Shown here: piece after piece, positions 24,853 through 33,453 of the stretch
How the letters are laid out: each line of letters starts with the position of its first letter
How positions within the stretch are numbered: the first letter of the stretch is position 1
Assembly (NCBI GenBank): GCA_017429985.1
Contig: JAFRNW010000010.1
Location: 131,700 to 195,699, forward strand
DNA from: Clostridia bacterium
Lineage (GTDB): Bacteria; Bacillota; Clostridia; Christensenellales; CAG-138
Reading direction: 5' to 3'
DNA length: 64,000 nt
The notes under the pieces: generated by a model
Databases searched by the model: none
What the model saw: the letters and a program-made list of their open reading frames with translations, nothing else
What the model was told of the DNA's origin: nothing
Program-made: the position numbers and the translations under genes

Positions 24853-25029
24853 TTATTTGTTCGATTGTTTGTGACACGATTCAGCCATAGCACAGTGTGC
24901 GCAATTGCATCCACAGGATGATTTCCCGCTTCTCCGGTTTTTGACCAGTCTGGCAACGGCGAGGGAGATCACTGCGATCAGGATCAACGCCACGATAATT
25001 GTACCGAGATTGTTTGCGAGCCATGACAT
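24853..25029 (-). CDS. FeoB-associated Cys-rich membrane protein
   Basis: 58 residues, too short for many gene finders. It has an N-terminal helix (LGTIIVALILIAVISLAVA), a basic stretch KNRRSGK and a Cys-rich tail with CGCNCAHCAMAESC. This is the architecture of the FeoB-associated Cys-rich protein family, which sits beside feoB in many Bacillota. The cysteines may bind iron. The frame opens at the first ATG after a stop codon; the ribosome site AAGGA is rather far. It starts 27 bases past the FeoB stop. Confidence 0.85.
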   Translation of the reverse strand: MSWLANNLGTIIVALILIAVISLAVARLVKNRRSGKSSCGCNCAHCAMAESCHKQSNK

Positions 25030-25055
25030 ATTGCATCACGTTCCTTTTTTTCAGT

Positions 25056-27476
25056 TTACTTGATTTTTACCGCGTGTTCAAGTTTCGTTGCTTCCTTATA
25101 CGGACGGAAGAGCATGTAGATGATCAGCGCGATGAGTGCGACAGCAGCGATAAGACCGACTGCGTTCAGCTTTCCGGTAAGAGCCCCGCCGATCTGATTG
25201 ATGATCAGGGAGACGGCGTAGGCAAAACCGCACTGGTACAGGATGGCAAACCAGGTCCACCGCGCGTTGTTCATCTCCCGGCGGATCGCGCCGATTGCAG
25301 CGAAGCATGGAGCACAGAGCAGATTGAATACCAGGAAGGAGAATCCGGTGATCGGAGTGAAAACGCTTGCAAGTGTCTGGTAAACGGTCTGTCCGGCCGT
25401 GCGGTAGAGGATACCCATCGTTCCGACGATATTCTCCTTTGCAACCAGTCCGGTGACAGATGCAACGGCAGCCTGCCAGTTTCCCCAGCCAAGCGGAGCG
25501 AAAAACCATGCAACCGCGTTTCCGATCCTGGCCAATATGGACAGATGGAGTTCCTCTTCCGCAAGCATTCTGAATCCTTCCGGTGTAAAACCGAAGAAAG
25601 AGGTGAACCAGACGACGATTGTGGAGAGAAGGATAATCGTTCCTGCTTTCTTGATGAAGGACCAACCGCGTTCCCACATGGATCTGAGCACGTTTTTCAG
25701 AGTCGGCATATGGTATGCGGGAAGTTCCATGACGAACGGAGCGGGTTCGCCCGCAAACATTTTTGTCTTCTTCAGCATGATGCCGGAAATGATGATCGCT
25801 GCCATTCCGATGAAATAGGAACCGGTCGCGATCCAGGGACTCCCGTTGAAGATGGCGCCTGCGATCATGGCAATGAACGGAATCTTCGCGCCGCAGGGAA
25901 TGAAAGTCGTCGTCATGATCGTCATACGGCGGTCGCGCTCGTTTTCAATCGTACGGGATGCCATGATACCGGGGATACCGCAGCCCGTGCCGATGAGCAT
26001 GGGGATAAACGATTTTCCGGAAAGGCCGAACTTCCGGAAGATTCGGTCCAGAACGAATGCGATACGCGCCATGTAGCCGCATGCTTCCAAAAATGCAAGC
26101 AGCAGGAACAGCACAAGCATCTGAGGAACAAATCCGAGGACTGCTCCAACACCCGCAACGATACCGTCCAGAATCACGCCCCGTACAACAGCACCGGCTC
26201 CTTCTTCCGGGACATTCAGTGCGTTCAGCAGGTTTTCGACGAGAACCGGAACGCCGGGGACCCACACGCCGTAGTTTGCGGGATCGGGCTCTTCTTCGTA
26301 GCTTTCGAGAACACGGACGGCCTCATCATAATCCGCAAGACTTGCCGTAACAGTTTCTGTTGCAAGCGTATCTTCGTCTTCCACCTCAAATTCAAAGCTG
26401 TCCGTCGGAGCTGAACCATGTTCTTCGACATACGCTTCATATCCATCGACAATCTGGGCTGCGCCGCTGTATTCTTCTGAGGCTTCCGAATACGCTGCCG
26501 ATCCGATACCGAACAAGTGCCAGCCGTCTCCGAACAGTCCGTCGTTTGCCCAGTCTGTGGCGGACTTGCCGATACCGACCATTGCAAGCCAGTATACCAG
26601 GAACATGATTGCCGCGAATATCGGAAGACCGAGCCAGCGGTTTGTGACGACCCGGTCAATTCTGTCGGAAACGGTCAGTCCGCCGGCATTCTTCTTTTTA
26701 TAGCAGGATTTCAGAATGGAGGCGATATAGAGGTAGCGCTCGTTGGTGATGATCGCTTCCGCGTCATCGTCCAGTTCTTTTTCCGCCGCCTGGATATCTT
26801 TTTCGATATGAGACATGGTGTCGGCCGGAATGTTCAGCTTTTCGAGCACCTTGTCGTCGCGTTCAAAGATTTTGATGGCATACCAGCGCTGCTGTTCCTC
26901 CGGAAGGTCGTGAACGGACGCTTCCTCGATATGCGCGAGGGCGTGCTCCACGCTTCCGGAAAACGTATGCATCGGGACGGTTTTTGCACTTTTTGCCGCT
27001 TCGATCGCCGCTTCGGCAGCTTCCGCCACGCCGGTACCCTTCAGAGCGGAGATCTCGACGATCCTGCAGCCGAGCTGGCGCGAAAGTTCCGCGGTATCGA
27101 TTTTGTCGCCGTTTTTCTTGACCACATCCATCATGTTGATGGCGATCACGACGGGGATGCCGAGCTCGGTCAGCTGCGTGGTCAGGTACAGGTTCCGTTC
27201 CAGGTTGGAACCGTCCACGATGTCAAGGATCGCGTCCGGCCGTTCCTCAATCAGATAGTTTCTTGCCACAACTTCCTCGAGCGTATAGGGGGAGAGAGAA
27301 TATATGCCAGGAAGGTCGGTGATGGTTACGTCATCATGCTTTTTCAGCTTGCCTTCTTTTTTTTCGACGGTGACTCCCGGCCAGTTGCCGACGAACTGAT
27401 TGGAGCCTGTGAGAGCGTTGAACAACGTGGTTTTTCCGCTGTTCGGATTTCCTGCGAGAGCGATTCTAATGTTCAA
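25056..27476 (-). CDS. feoB: ferrous iron transporter FeoB
   Basis: 806 residues. The N-terminal G-domain carries G1 GNPNSGKT (9-16), VTVEKKEG, the DLPGIYSL G3 and the NMMD G4 motifs. The membrane part has the two gate regions with Cys (GTGCGIPGI, PCGAKIPF and LLCAPCFA). An extra segment of about 85 acidic residues lies between the first membrane helix and the rest (about residues 320-410), making the protein longer than usual at about 700-770. FeoB imports Fe2+ with GTP hydrolysis. GGAG precedes the ATG. It lies downstream of two feoA genes in a DtxR-box controlled operon. Confidence 0.97.
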   Translation of the reverse strand: MNIRIALAGNPNSGKTTLFNALTGSNQFVGNWPGVTVEKKEGKLKKHDDVTITDLPGIYSLSPYTLEEVVARNYLIEERPDAILDIVDGSNLERNLYLTTQLTELGIPVVIAINMMDVVKKNGDKIDTAELSRQLGCRIVEISALKGTGVAEAAEAAIEAAKSAKTVPMHTFSGSVEHALAHIEEASVHDLPEEQQRWYAIKIFERDDKVLEKLNIPADTMSHIEKDIQAAEKELDDDAEAIITNERYLYIASILKSCYKKKNAGGLTVSDRIDRVVTNRWLGLPIFAAIMFLVYWLAMVGIGKSATDWANDGLFGDGWHLFGIGSAAYSEASEEYSGAAQIVDGYEAYVEEHGSAPTDSFEFEVEDEDTLATETVTASLADYDEAVRVLESYEEEPDPANYGVWVPGVPVLVENLLNALNVPEEGAGAVVRGVILDGIVAGVGAVLGFVPQMLVLFLLLAFLEACGYMARIAFVLDRIFRKFGLSGKSFIPMLIGTGCGIPGIMASRTIENERDRRMTIMTTTFIPCGAKIPFIAMIAGAIFNGSPWIATGSYFIGMAAIIISGIMLKKTKMFAGEPAPFVMELPAYHMPTLKNVLRSMWERGWSFIKKAGTIILLSTIVVWFTSFFGFTPEGFRMLAEEELHLSILARIGNAVAWFFAPLGWGNWQAAVASVTGLVAKENIVGTMGILYRTAGQTVYQTLASVFTPITGFSFLVFNLLCAPCFAAIGAIRREMNNARWTWFAILYQCGFAYAVSLIINQIGGALTGKLNAVGLIAAVALIALIIYMLFRPYKEATKLEHAVKIK

Positions 27477-27518
27477 GGGGTTCTCCTTTCTTTGACGGCA
27501 TGATCAGACTGCCGCTGT

Positions 27519-27743
27519 TCATGATTCCACTTCTACCATTTCCGAGTCGGCTTTCCTGAGGGAAAGTTCGTACCCGCGGACCGTGATTTCAACCGGGTCG
27601 CCCAGCGGAGCGACCTTGCGTACGAAGATCTCGACCCCTTTGGTAATGCCCATATCCATGATTCTGCGCTTGACCGCGCCTTCACCGTGTATCTTTACAA
27701 CTTTCACGGTTTCCCCGATGTTTGCGTCTCTGAGTGTCTTCAT
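27519..27743 (-). CDS. feoA: FeoA-type SH3-like protein 1
   Basis: 74 residues. It has the SH3-like FeoA fold: LRDANIGETVKVVKI, RRIMDMGITKGVEI (conserved M-G-x-x-x-G) and VTVRGYELSLRKADSEMV. FeoA is a cytoplasmic helper that may regulate FeoB GTPase activity. A ribosome site AAGGAA precedes it. It lies 43 bases ahead of feoB. Confidence 0.93.
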   Translation of the reverse strand: MKTLRDANIGETVKVVKIHGEGAVKRRIMDMGITKGVEIFVRKVAPLGDPVEITVRGYELSLRKADSEMVEVES

Positions 27744-27790
27744 TCATCTGATTCCTTTCCGCTGAATTATTCTGAGCCGCGGAAGCGGCG

Positions 27791-28003
27791 TCACACCATG
27801 ATCTTCCGGGCCATCTCCTGGTTAAGCGCCACCCTGGTATCCTTCACGCTGACAATCAGGTTGCCTGCCATGGAAGCAACGACAGTAACGGTCCCTCCGA
27901 CGACAAAACCAAGATTTTCCAGATGTTTCTTGATCTCGGGGTTTCCTCCGACATGCCGGATCATGTTTTCTTCCCCGATATCAGCAAGTGCAAGGGGCAT
28001 CAT
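27791..28003 (-). CDS. feoA: FeoA-type SH3-like protein 2
   Basis: 70 residues with the FeoA features MPLALADIGEENMI, LENLGFVVGGTVTVV and RVALNQEMARKIMV. It is the first gene of the operon and is more divergent than the second copy. Two tandem FeoA genes ahead of FeoB are common in Clostridia. GGGGAGGA lies upstream of the ATG, next to the iron-regulator boxes. Confidence 0.9.
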   Translation of the reverse strand: MMPLALADIGEENMIRHVGGNPEIKKHLENLGFVVGGTVTVVASMAGNLIVSVKDTRVALNQEMARKIMV

Positions 28004-28019
28004 TCTGCTGTCCTCCCCT

Positions 28020-28110
28020 GGTTAGATACAGCTAACCATAAACCAATAAATTGGGCTAGCAGTTAGACGCTGCTAACCATCGCCTGTATTATAGTTAGAC
28101 GATTCTAACT
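28020..28110. promoter_or_regulatory. three DtxR/IdeR-like operator boxes upstream of feo
   Basis: Three inverted repeats of the form GTTAG-(6 bases)-CTAAC: GGTTAG...CTAACC at 28020-28037, GTTAG...CTAAC at 28062-28077 and AGTTAG...CTAACT at 28093-28110. They match the core of the DtxR/IdeR consensus. One lies exactly in the spacer of the promoter and two lie downstream of the start point, so iron-loaded repressor could block both initiation and elongation. Confidence 0.72.
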
Positions 28111-28116
28111 TGTCAA
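28088..28116 (-). promoter_or_regulatory. consensus promoter of the feo operon
   Basis: On the minus strand TTGACA (28116-28111), a 17-base spacer and TATAAT (28093-28088): both hexamers perfect. The spacer contains an inverted-repeat operator, so a DtxR-type repressor binding here would occlude RNA polymerase directly. Confidence 0.85.
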
Positions 28117-28140
28117 GCAGTTTTTATGAATGCTGAACAT

Positions 28141-28173
28141 AAAAAAACCGGTACCCTTCCGGGATACCGGTTT
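28141..28173 (-). terminator. terminator of the lipid kinase gene
   Basis: AAACCGGTA (28145-28153) pairs with TACCGGTTT (28165-28173), followed on the minus strand by seven T's (28147-28141). Confidence 0.85.
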
Positions 28174-28191
28174 ACCAGCGGAAAATGAAGA

Positions 28192-29082
28192 TCAGTCCGG
28201 AACGATAATTTTGAAAGCGGCGTGCTGATTGATGATCCGGGTTTCCTGGAACGATCCGCCGTTTTCTCCGTCCAGGGTCCAGGAGATCTCGGACGGGCTC
28301 CGGAACGTCACGTCGTTGACTTTTCTGTAATAGATATGCCTGTCATCCGCGCTTTTTGTCGACAGACAGGTCAGAATATCATTCCAGTCGGCCAGCGTAA
28401 CGGGGTTGCGGATCAGCAGCATCTCGAAGTAACCGTCGTTCAGACGGACTTCATTCCCGGAAAGGAGTTCATGCACCCCTGCGACGGATTCCGAATTTGA
28501 GATCATGCCGAAAATAAAATCGTCTTCGATCGTTTCACCGTTGACGTCAACCGCCATATGGACGGGTGAAATGTCCATCAGCGTCCGGACGCCCTCCATA
28601 ATATACGCGGTGTGGCCGAAGATGTTCTTTGCGACCTGGTCGGTGGTATACGGTATGGACGTGAATGCGCCGAATGCGGCGACATAGACGAACGGCCTGC
28701 CGTTGAAGAGCCCGATGTCGCTTTCCTGTTCCCTGCCGGTGAGCAGGACATCGGAGAGTTTCCGGATATCCGAAGGAAGCTTCAGACTGTAGGCGTAATC
28801 ATTTGTGCTTCCGGCGGGGATATAGCCGACTGTCCTGCCGGTCCCACTGTCCAGAATGCCCGCGACCACCTCGTTCAGGGTTCCGTCGCCGCCGTAGCAG
28901 ATAATGGCGTCATATTCTCCGGCCATTTCGGCCGATGCGCGCCGTGCGTCCCCCGAATGCTGCGAGATATATACCGCGGGAACGACTCCTGCAGCGGACA
29001 GCCGGTTCAAAACGACCGGTATATGCTTCTGATACAGTCCCAGGCCGGCTCTGGGATTCACGATAAGTAGCGGTCTGTTCAC
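28192..29082 (-). CDS. diacylglycerol kinase-family lipid kinase (YegS/DgkB-like)
   Basis: 296 residues. The NAD-kinase-like catalytic domain shows LLIVNPRAG at the start, the GGDGTLNEVV nucleotide loop (about 65-75) and IPAGSTNDYAYSL. These phosphorylate diacylglycerol or a related lipid, feeding phospholipid recycling. A GTG start at 29082 with AAGGGGGT before it. A short intergenic gap separates it from the MATE gene upstream on the same strand. Substrate not proven by sequence. Confidence 0.9.
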   Translation of the reverse strand: MNRPLLIVNPRAGLGLYQKHIPVVLNRLSAAGVVPAVYISQHSGDARRASAEMAGEYDAIICYGGDGTLNEVVAGILDSGTGRTVGYIPAGSTNDYAYSLKLPSDIRKLSDVLLTGREQESDIGLFNGRPFVYVAAFGAFTSIPYTTDQVAKNIFGHTAYIMEGVRTLMDISPVHMAVDVNGETIEDDFIFGMISNSESVAGVHELLSGNEVRLNDGYFEMLLIRNPVTLADWNDILTCLSTKSADDRHIYYRKVNDVTFRSPSEISWTLDGENGGSFQETRIINQHAAFKIIVPD

Positions 29083-29149
29083 GGGACCCCCTTGCCGAAG
29101 TTGATATCATGTTCATTATAATACGTGCCCGGTGGAAAGAAAAGTCGGG

Positions 29150-30538
29150 TTACGGTTCCGCTGAGGGCGTCCGCATATCCAGCTCGGAACGGGTCGGCAG
29201 ATGCCTCAGATAATAGATCAGGATGAGCGTGCTGCAGAGTACCCATCCGGCAGGATAGCCTAATGTGACGACCGTCTGGGAGTTTCCAATCAGCCGGGTA
29301 AGCGTAAACAGATAGATCTGCCGGAAGACGACAAAGGAGGCGAGCATGATCACCATCGGCGCGCGGGAATTGCCTGCCCCGCGAAGGGATCCCGCAAGCA
29401 CCTGGTTCACGCAGCAGCAGACGGTGAACGGCGTAATGGTATGGAGAATGAAAGTTCCCAGCCTTACGACCTCGGGCTTCGGATTGAAGAACCGAATCAG
29501 ATAAGGCGCGGTGAGAAGGATGATCACGGAAAGAAATGCCGTTACGGAAACAGAGATGATCAGGGCGGAGCGGGTTCCTTCGCGCGCTCTCTTTGCGTCC
29601 CCGTGCCCCAGGTTCTGTCCGACGAAAGTCGTGGCGGCAAGCGCGACGGACTGCATCGGGAGGAACATCAGGTTATCCACTTTCAGGTATGCGCCCCATC
29701 CGGACATGAAGTCCGCCCCGAACTGGTTGATGTATCCCTGAACGAATACGTTGGAAAAGGCCGTGACGCCCATCTGGAACGCGGCGGGGATGCCGACGCC
29801 GAGGATCTGGCGCAGGATCTCCCCGTCGATTCTCAGGTCTTTCGGCACTAGTTTGACGCAGGAGTCGGTACGGAGCAGCACGGCCGTGACAAGGATGGCG
29901 GATATCAGCTCAGAAATGACGGTAGCGTATGCCACGCCGTCCACGCCCATATGAAAGACGAGCACAAAGATAAAGTCGAGCACGATATTCGTCAGACAGC
30001 AGGCGACGAGGAAATAGAACGGACGGAGCGAATCCCCGATCGCACGGAGGATGGAGGAGCCCATGAAGTAGTTCATGAAGGCGATCATCCCGGCGAAATA
30101 GATGGTGAGATAGGTCTGTGATTCGGGAAAGACATTGTCGGGCGTCCGCATGAACCGGAGCATGAGCGGCGTCATCAGGATTCCCACAATGGTAAACACC
30201 ACGCTCAGCAGCATCGTTGACAGAACGGTCGTATGGACCGCGGTTTTGACGCGGTCGTATTTATGAGCTCCGAAATACTGGGAGATGACGACGCTCGCAC
30301 CGGAGGAAAAGCCCATGAATATCCCGATCAGAAGGTTTATGATCGGGGTGACGGTACCGATTGCGGAGAACGCTTCGTTGCTGACATAGTTGCCGACCAC
30401 CCACGAATCGACGGTATTGTACAGCTGCTGGAACAGATTCCCCGCCAGCAGCGGAAGAGAGAACAGAACAAGATGGCGGAGGATGCTGCCCTCTGTCATA
30501 TCGACGCTGTTTCGATCTTTTGTATGGAATCCGTGCAT
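29150..30538 (-). CDS. MATE-family multidrug exporter
   Basis: 462 residues with about twelve membrane helices in two halves. The N-terminal MTEGSILRHLVLFSLPLLAGNLFQQLYNTVDSWVVG and AFSAIGTVTPI segments are typical of the DinF/NorM group common in Clostridia. MATE proteins export cationic compounds with Na+ or H+ exchange. AAGAGGCGG precedes the ATG. The gene is divergent from the PPOX-like gene. The substrate is unknown. Confidence 0.93.
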   Translation of the reverse strand: MHGFHTKDRNSVDMTEGSILRHLVLFSLPLLAGNLFQQLYNTVDSWVVGNYVSNEAFSAIGTVTPIINLLIGIFMGFSSGASVVISQYFGAHKYDRVKTAVHTTVLSTMLLSVVFTIVGILMTPLMLRFMRTPDNVFPESQTYLTIYFAGMIAFMNYFMGSSILRAIGDSLRPFYFLVACCLTNIVLDFIFVLVFHMGVDGVAYATVISELISAILVTAVLLRTDSCVKLVPKDLRIDGEILRQILGVGIPAAFQMGVTAFSNVFVQGYINQFGADFMSGWGAYLKVDNLMFLPMQSVALAATTFVGQNLGHGDAKRAREGTRSALIISVSVTAFLSVIILLTAPYLIRFFNPKPEVVRLGTFILHTITPFTVCCCVNQVLAGSLRGAGNSRAPMVIMLASFVVFRQIYLFTLTRLIGNSQTVVTLGYPAGWVLCSTLILIYYLRHLPTRSELDMRTPSAEP

Positions 30539-30764
30539 GTTCCGCCTCTTTCCGTTCCGACCCGGTCATCCCGGGATGACCATTCTATTGTGGCACTTTT
30601 GCACCGGGGAATCAATCCGAAATGGCGGAATGGGTGCGGTCAGGACGGGAGATTCTTCTGAAGCGGAAGGAAAAACGTACCCCTGCAAATAATCTTTTCA
30701 ACAGCAGCTGCGGGCGATGGGATTCCGGCCCATTTGTGATATACTATTAAAAAAGGAGGTCAGC

Positions 30765-31157
30765 ATGAAGGAAGTATATGATTTTTTGAAGAAATGCGGG
30801 ACTTATTATCTTGCAACCGACGATAACGGGCAGCCCCGCGTCCGGCCTTTCGGTACGGTCGATCTGTTTGACGGCGGCCTCTATTTCCAGACGGGAAAGG
30901 TGAAGGATGTTGCCCGCCAGATATCTGCGAATTCCAAAGTGGAGATCTGTGCGTTTAACGGCAGCGAATGGATCCGTGTCCGCGCCGAGGCAAAGGAAGA
31001 CGACCGCAGGGAGGCAAGGGTCCACATGCTGGAGGCATACCCGGAGCTCCAGGCGATGTACAGCCCGGATGACGGCAATACCGTCGTATTCCGTCTGGTC
31101 AACGCCGAAGCGACTTTTTCCTCTTTCACCGCCGCTCCCCGCAAGGTGACTTTTTGA
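30765..31157 (+). CDS. pyridoxamine-5'-phosphate-oxidase-like FMN-binding protein
   Basis: 130 residues of a split-barrel FMN-binding fold: YYLATDDNGQPRVRPFGTVDLFDGGLYFQTGK, KDVARQISANSKVEICAF and the late FRLVNAEATF. These small proteins act as F420- or FMN-dependent reductases or have unknown function. AAAGGAGGTCAGC sits before ATG 30765, making upstream in-frame starts unlikely. A TATACT -10-like element lies 20 bases upstream without a clear -35. Confidence 0.87.
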   Translation: MKEVYDFLKKCGTYYLATDDNGQPRVRPFGTVDLFDGGLYFQTGKVKDVARQISANSKVEICAFNGSEWIRVRAEAKEDDRREARVHMLEAYPELQAMYSPDDGNTVVFRLVNAEATFSSFTAAPRKVTF

Positions 31158-31210
31158 GTTCTTATCGTTCAGGCGAACAGTATCCGAAATAGAAAGGAAG
31201 AGACAGTATC

Positions 31211-31855
31211 ATGTTTGCGGACAGAAACAAATTCAGATGGAGCATGCTGGCAATCGGCATTATCAGCGTTCTGCTCGGCGTCGCGATCATCATATGGCCG
31301 GAAGAGGCGCAGAAATACTTTTCCCTTGCAGTCGGGATCGTATTTCTTGCAGCCGGCATCCTGAATATCATTCTCTATTTTGCAAAAGCCGTTCCGAATG
31401 ACGGACTGAGTTTTGCTTTCGCTTCCGGCGCGATCTGCACCCTGCTCGGAATCGTGTTTCTCGTGAATCAGGAGCAGGCGCTGACATGGATGATCTCGAT
31501 CGTCGGATTCTTTATTATGGCCGGCGCGCTGCTTCACATCCAGCTCGCGCTGAACATCCGGCGCCTGGGCGGAACGTACTATCGGTACCTGCTCTTCGCG
31601 GCATTGTTTACGCTGATCGTGGGCGGATTGTTCCTGTTCGTGCCGTTTAAGGCCGGCAAAGTTCTGAATATTTTCGCGGGAATCGCGCTTGTGGTTGACG
31701 GCCTGATCAAAATCTGGTTCGTGATCCAGATGGCAATCGTGACCAAGAAGGTCGGGGACGCGGCAAAAGGCGCTGCGACGGTCGTCATACAGGATCATGC
31801 GGATGCTGGGACCGGAGGGCCCGCTGCAACTCCGAGGGATCGGACAAATATCTGA
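31211..31855 (+). CDS. HdeD/DUF308-family membrane protein
   Basis: 214 residues with six hydrophobic segments arranged as three helix pairs. The first pair is IGIISVLLGVAIIIWPEEA-x(10)-GIVFLAAGILNI, the typical HdeD pattern, and a basic/polar tail follows. Members of the family are linked to acid or stress survival, without known mechanism. The ribosome site GAAAGGAAGAG precedes the ATG. A strong terminator ends the transcript. Confidence 0.85.
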   Translation: MFADRNKFRWSMLAIGIISVLLGVAIIIWPEEAQKYFSLAVGIVFLAAGILNIILYFAKAVPNDGLSFAFASGAICTLLGIVFLVNQEQALTWMISIVGFFIMAGALLHIQLALNIRRLGGTYYRYLLFAALFTLIVGGLFLFVPFKAGKVLNIFAGIALVVDGLIKIWFVIQMAIVTKKVGDAAKGAATVVIQDHADAGTGGPAATPRDRTNI

Positions 31856-31877
31856 GCCGGTAATAGAGTTTTTCACG

Positions 31878-31912
31878 GGTCCTCTCCCGATACCCGAAGA
31901 GAGGACCTTTTT
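31878..31912 (+). terminator. intrinsic terminator after the HdeD-like gene
   Basis: GGTCCTCTC (31878-31886) pairs with GAGAGGACC (31899-31907), then five T's. Confidence 0.88.
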
Positions 31913-32012
31913 GGGTTCTGCCGGATTGCGGGAAACCGGGAAATCCGATATAATGTCTTTTTCCGGGAAGGAACCAGTCAGTTAAATATAACAGAGTAAG
32001 GAAACTGAAAGA

Positions 32013-33389
32013 ATGAATCACAGTTATGACGTTGTAATTGTCGGAGCGGGTCCGGGAGGAATCTTTTCAGCGTATGAGCTTTCCATCCTGAGACCGGATC
32101 TGAAGACCATTGTGCTTGAGGCGGGAAGACCGCTCGAACAGAGACACTGCCCCATCAACGGCACGACCGTGACGGGATGCGTACACTGCCCCAGCTGTTC
32201 CATCATGAAAGGGTTCGGGGGAGCCGGCGCGTTCTCCGACGGGAAATACAATATCACGAATGAATTCGGCGGGACCCTGCACGAACATATCGGCAAGGAC
32301 AGGGCGCTGGAGCTGATGCATTATGTCGACACGATCAATGTCAAGCACGGCGGCGGCTGCACGAAGCTGTACAACGCTGCGGACAGCGATCTCAGGACAA
32401 CGTGCCTGCAGAACGGACTGCATCTGCTGAACGCGTCCGTCCGGCATCTCGGGACGGATATCAATTTTGACGTTCTTTCCTCCATGTTTGATTATCTGAA
32501 AGAGAAGACGGAGTTCCGCTTTATGGAGCCTGTCAGGGATATCGCGGTAACGGAGGACGGGTATGAAGTGGTTACGGATGCGGGAAGCTACTCCTGCAGG
32601 CAGTGCATCGTATCCGTCGGGAGAAGCGGAAGCGCATGGATGGGAAGTCTCTGCGACAAGCTGAAGATCCCCACGCTTTCCAACAGGGTGGACATCGGCG
32701 CCAGGATCGAACTGCCCGCGGAGGTGTTCCGCCATATTACGGACAAGGTATATGAGAGCAAGATCGTCTATAAGACGCAGCAGTATCAGGATCTGGTCCG
32801 GACATTCTGCATGAATCCGAGAGGCGCGGTCGTCGCGGAGAATACGAACGGAATCGTAACGGTGAACGGCCACAGTTACGAGGATGAATCGAAGAAAACG
32901 GAGAATACGAACTTCGCGCTGCTGGTATCCAAGCATTTCACCGAGCCGTTTCATGATTCAAACGGATACGGCGAAAGCATCGCGCGTCTTTCGAACATGC
33001 TGGGAGGCGGTGTGATCGTGCAGCGTTTCGGCGATCTGATCCGCGGCCAGAGGAGTACGGAAAAACGGATCCAGAAAGGGTTTATCGTTCCGACGCTGAA
33101 GGCGACGCCCGGTGATCTCAGCCTGGTCATGCCGAAGCGGATCCTGGACGGCATCATTGAAATGCTGTATGCACTCGACAATATCGCCCCGGGAACGGCA
33201 AACGACGACACGCTTCTGTACGGCGTCGAAGTCAAGTTCTACAACATGGAAGTGGAGCTGGATGAGAACCTGGAGACGAAGCACAGGGGACTTTATGTGA
33301 TCGGCGACGGGAGCGGCGTTACCCATTCCCTGTCGCATGCTTCCGCAAGCGGTGTGTTTGTGGCGAGAAGGATCGCAGGCACGGTCTGA
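32013..33389 (+). CDS. FAD-dependent dehydrogenase (COG2509-type)
   Basis: 458 residues. The N-terminal Rossmann motif is VVIVGAGPGGIFSAYEL with a following ERE-type acidic strand end (IVLEAG). A conserved CVHCPSCSIMKGFGGAGAFSDGK segment, rich in Cys, is characteristic of this family of uncharacterised FAD dehydrogenases. The FAD-binding C-terminal signature is GLYVIGDGSGVTHSLSHASASGVFVARRI. The substrate is unknown; related proteins are often annotated as NAD(P)/FAD-dependent oxidoreductases. Ribosome site AAGGAAACTGAAAG is somewhat distant. Confidence 0.88.
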   Translation: MNHSYDVVIVGAGPGGIFSAYELSILRPDLKTIVLEAGRPLEQRHCPINGTTVTGCVHCPSCSIMKGFGGAGAFSDGKYNITNEFGGTLHEHIGKDRALELMHYVDTINVKHGGGCTKLYNAADSDLRTTCLQNGLHLLNASVRHLGTDINFDVLSSMFDYLKEKTEFRFMEPVRDIAVTEDGYEVVTDAGSYSCRQCIVSVGRSGSAWMGSLCDKLKIPTLSNRVDIGARIELPAEVFRHITDKVYESKIVYKTQQYQDLVRTFCMNPRGAVVAENTNGIVTVNGHSYEDESKKTENTNFALLVSKHFTEPFHDSNGYGESIARLSNMLGGGVIVQRFGDLIRGQRSTEKRIQKGFIVPTLKATPGDLSLVMPKRILDGIIEMLYALDNIAPGTANDDTLLYGVEVKFYNMEVELDENLETKHRGLYVIGDGSGVTHSLSHASASGVFVARRIAGTV

Positions 33390-33405
33390 AGAACATACAT
33401 ACAAA

Positions 33406-33433
33406 GGAGAACGGGAAACCGTTCTCCTTTTTT
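33406..33433 (+). terminator. intrinsic terminator after the FAD dehydrogenase
   Basis: GGAGAACGG (33406-33414) pairs with CCGTTCTCC (33419-33427) around a GAAA loop, then six T's. Confidence 0.92.
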
Positions 33434-33453
33434 ACTGTGCAACGATCCGCTGA

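Noticed and set aside
24999..26414. 471-codon plus-strand frame opposite feoB
   Set aside because: FeoB on the other strand has all GTPase and gate motifs; shadow frame.
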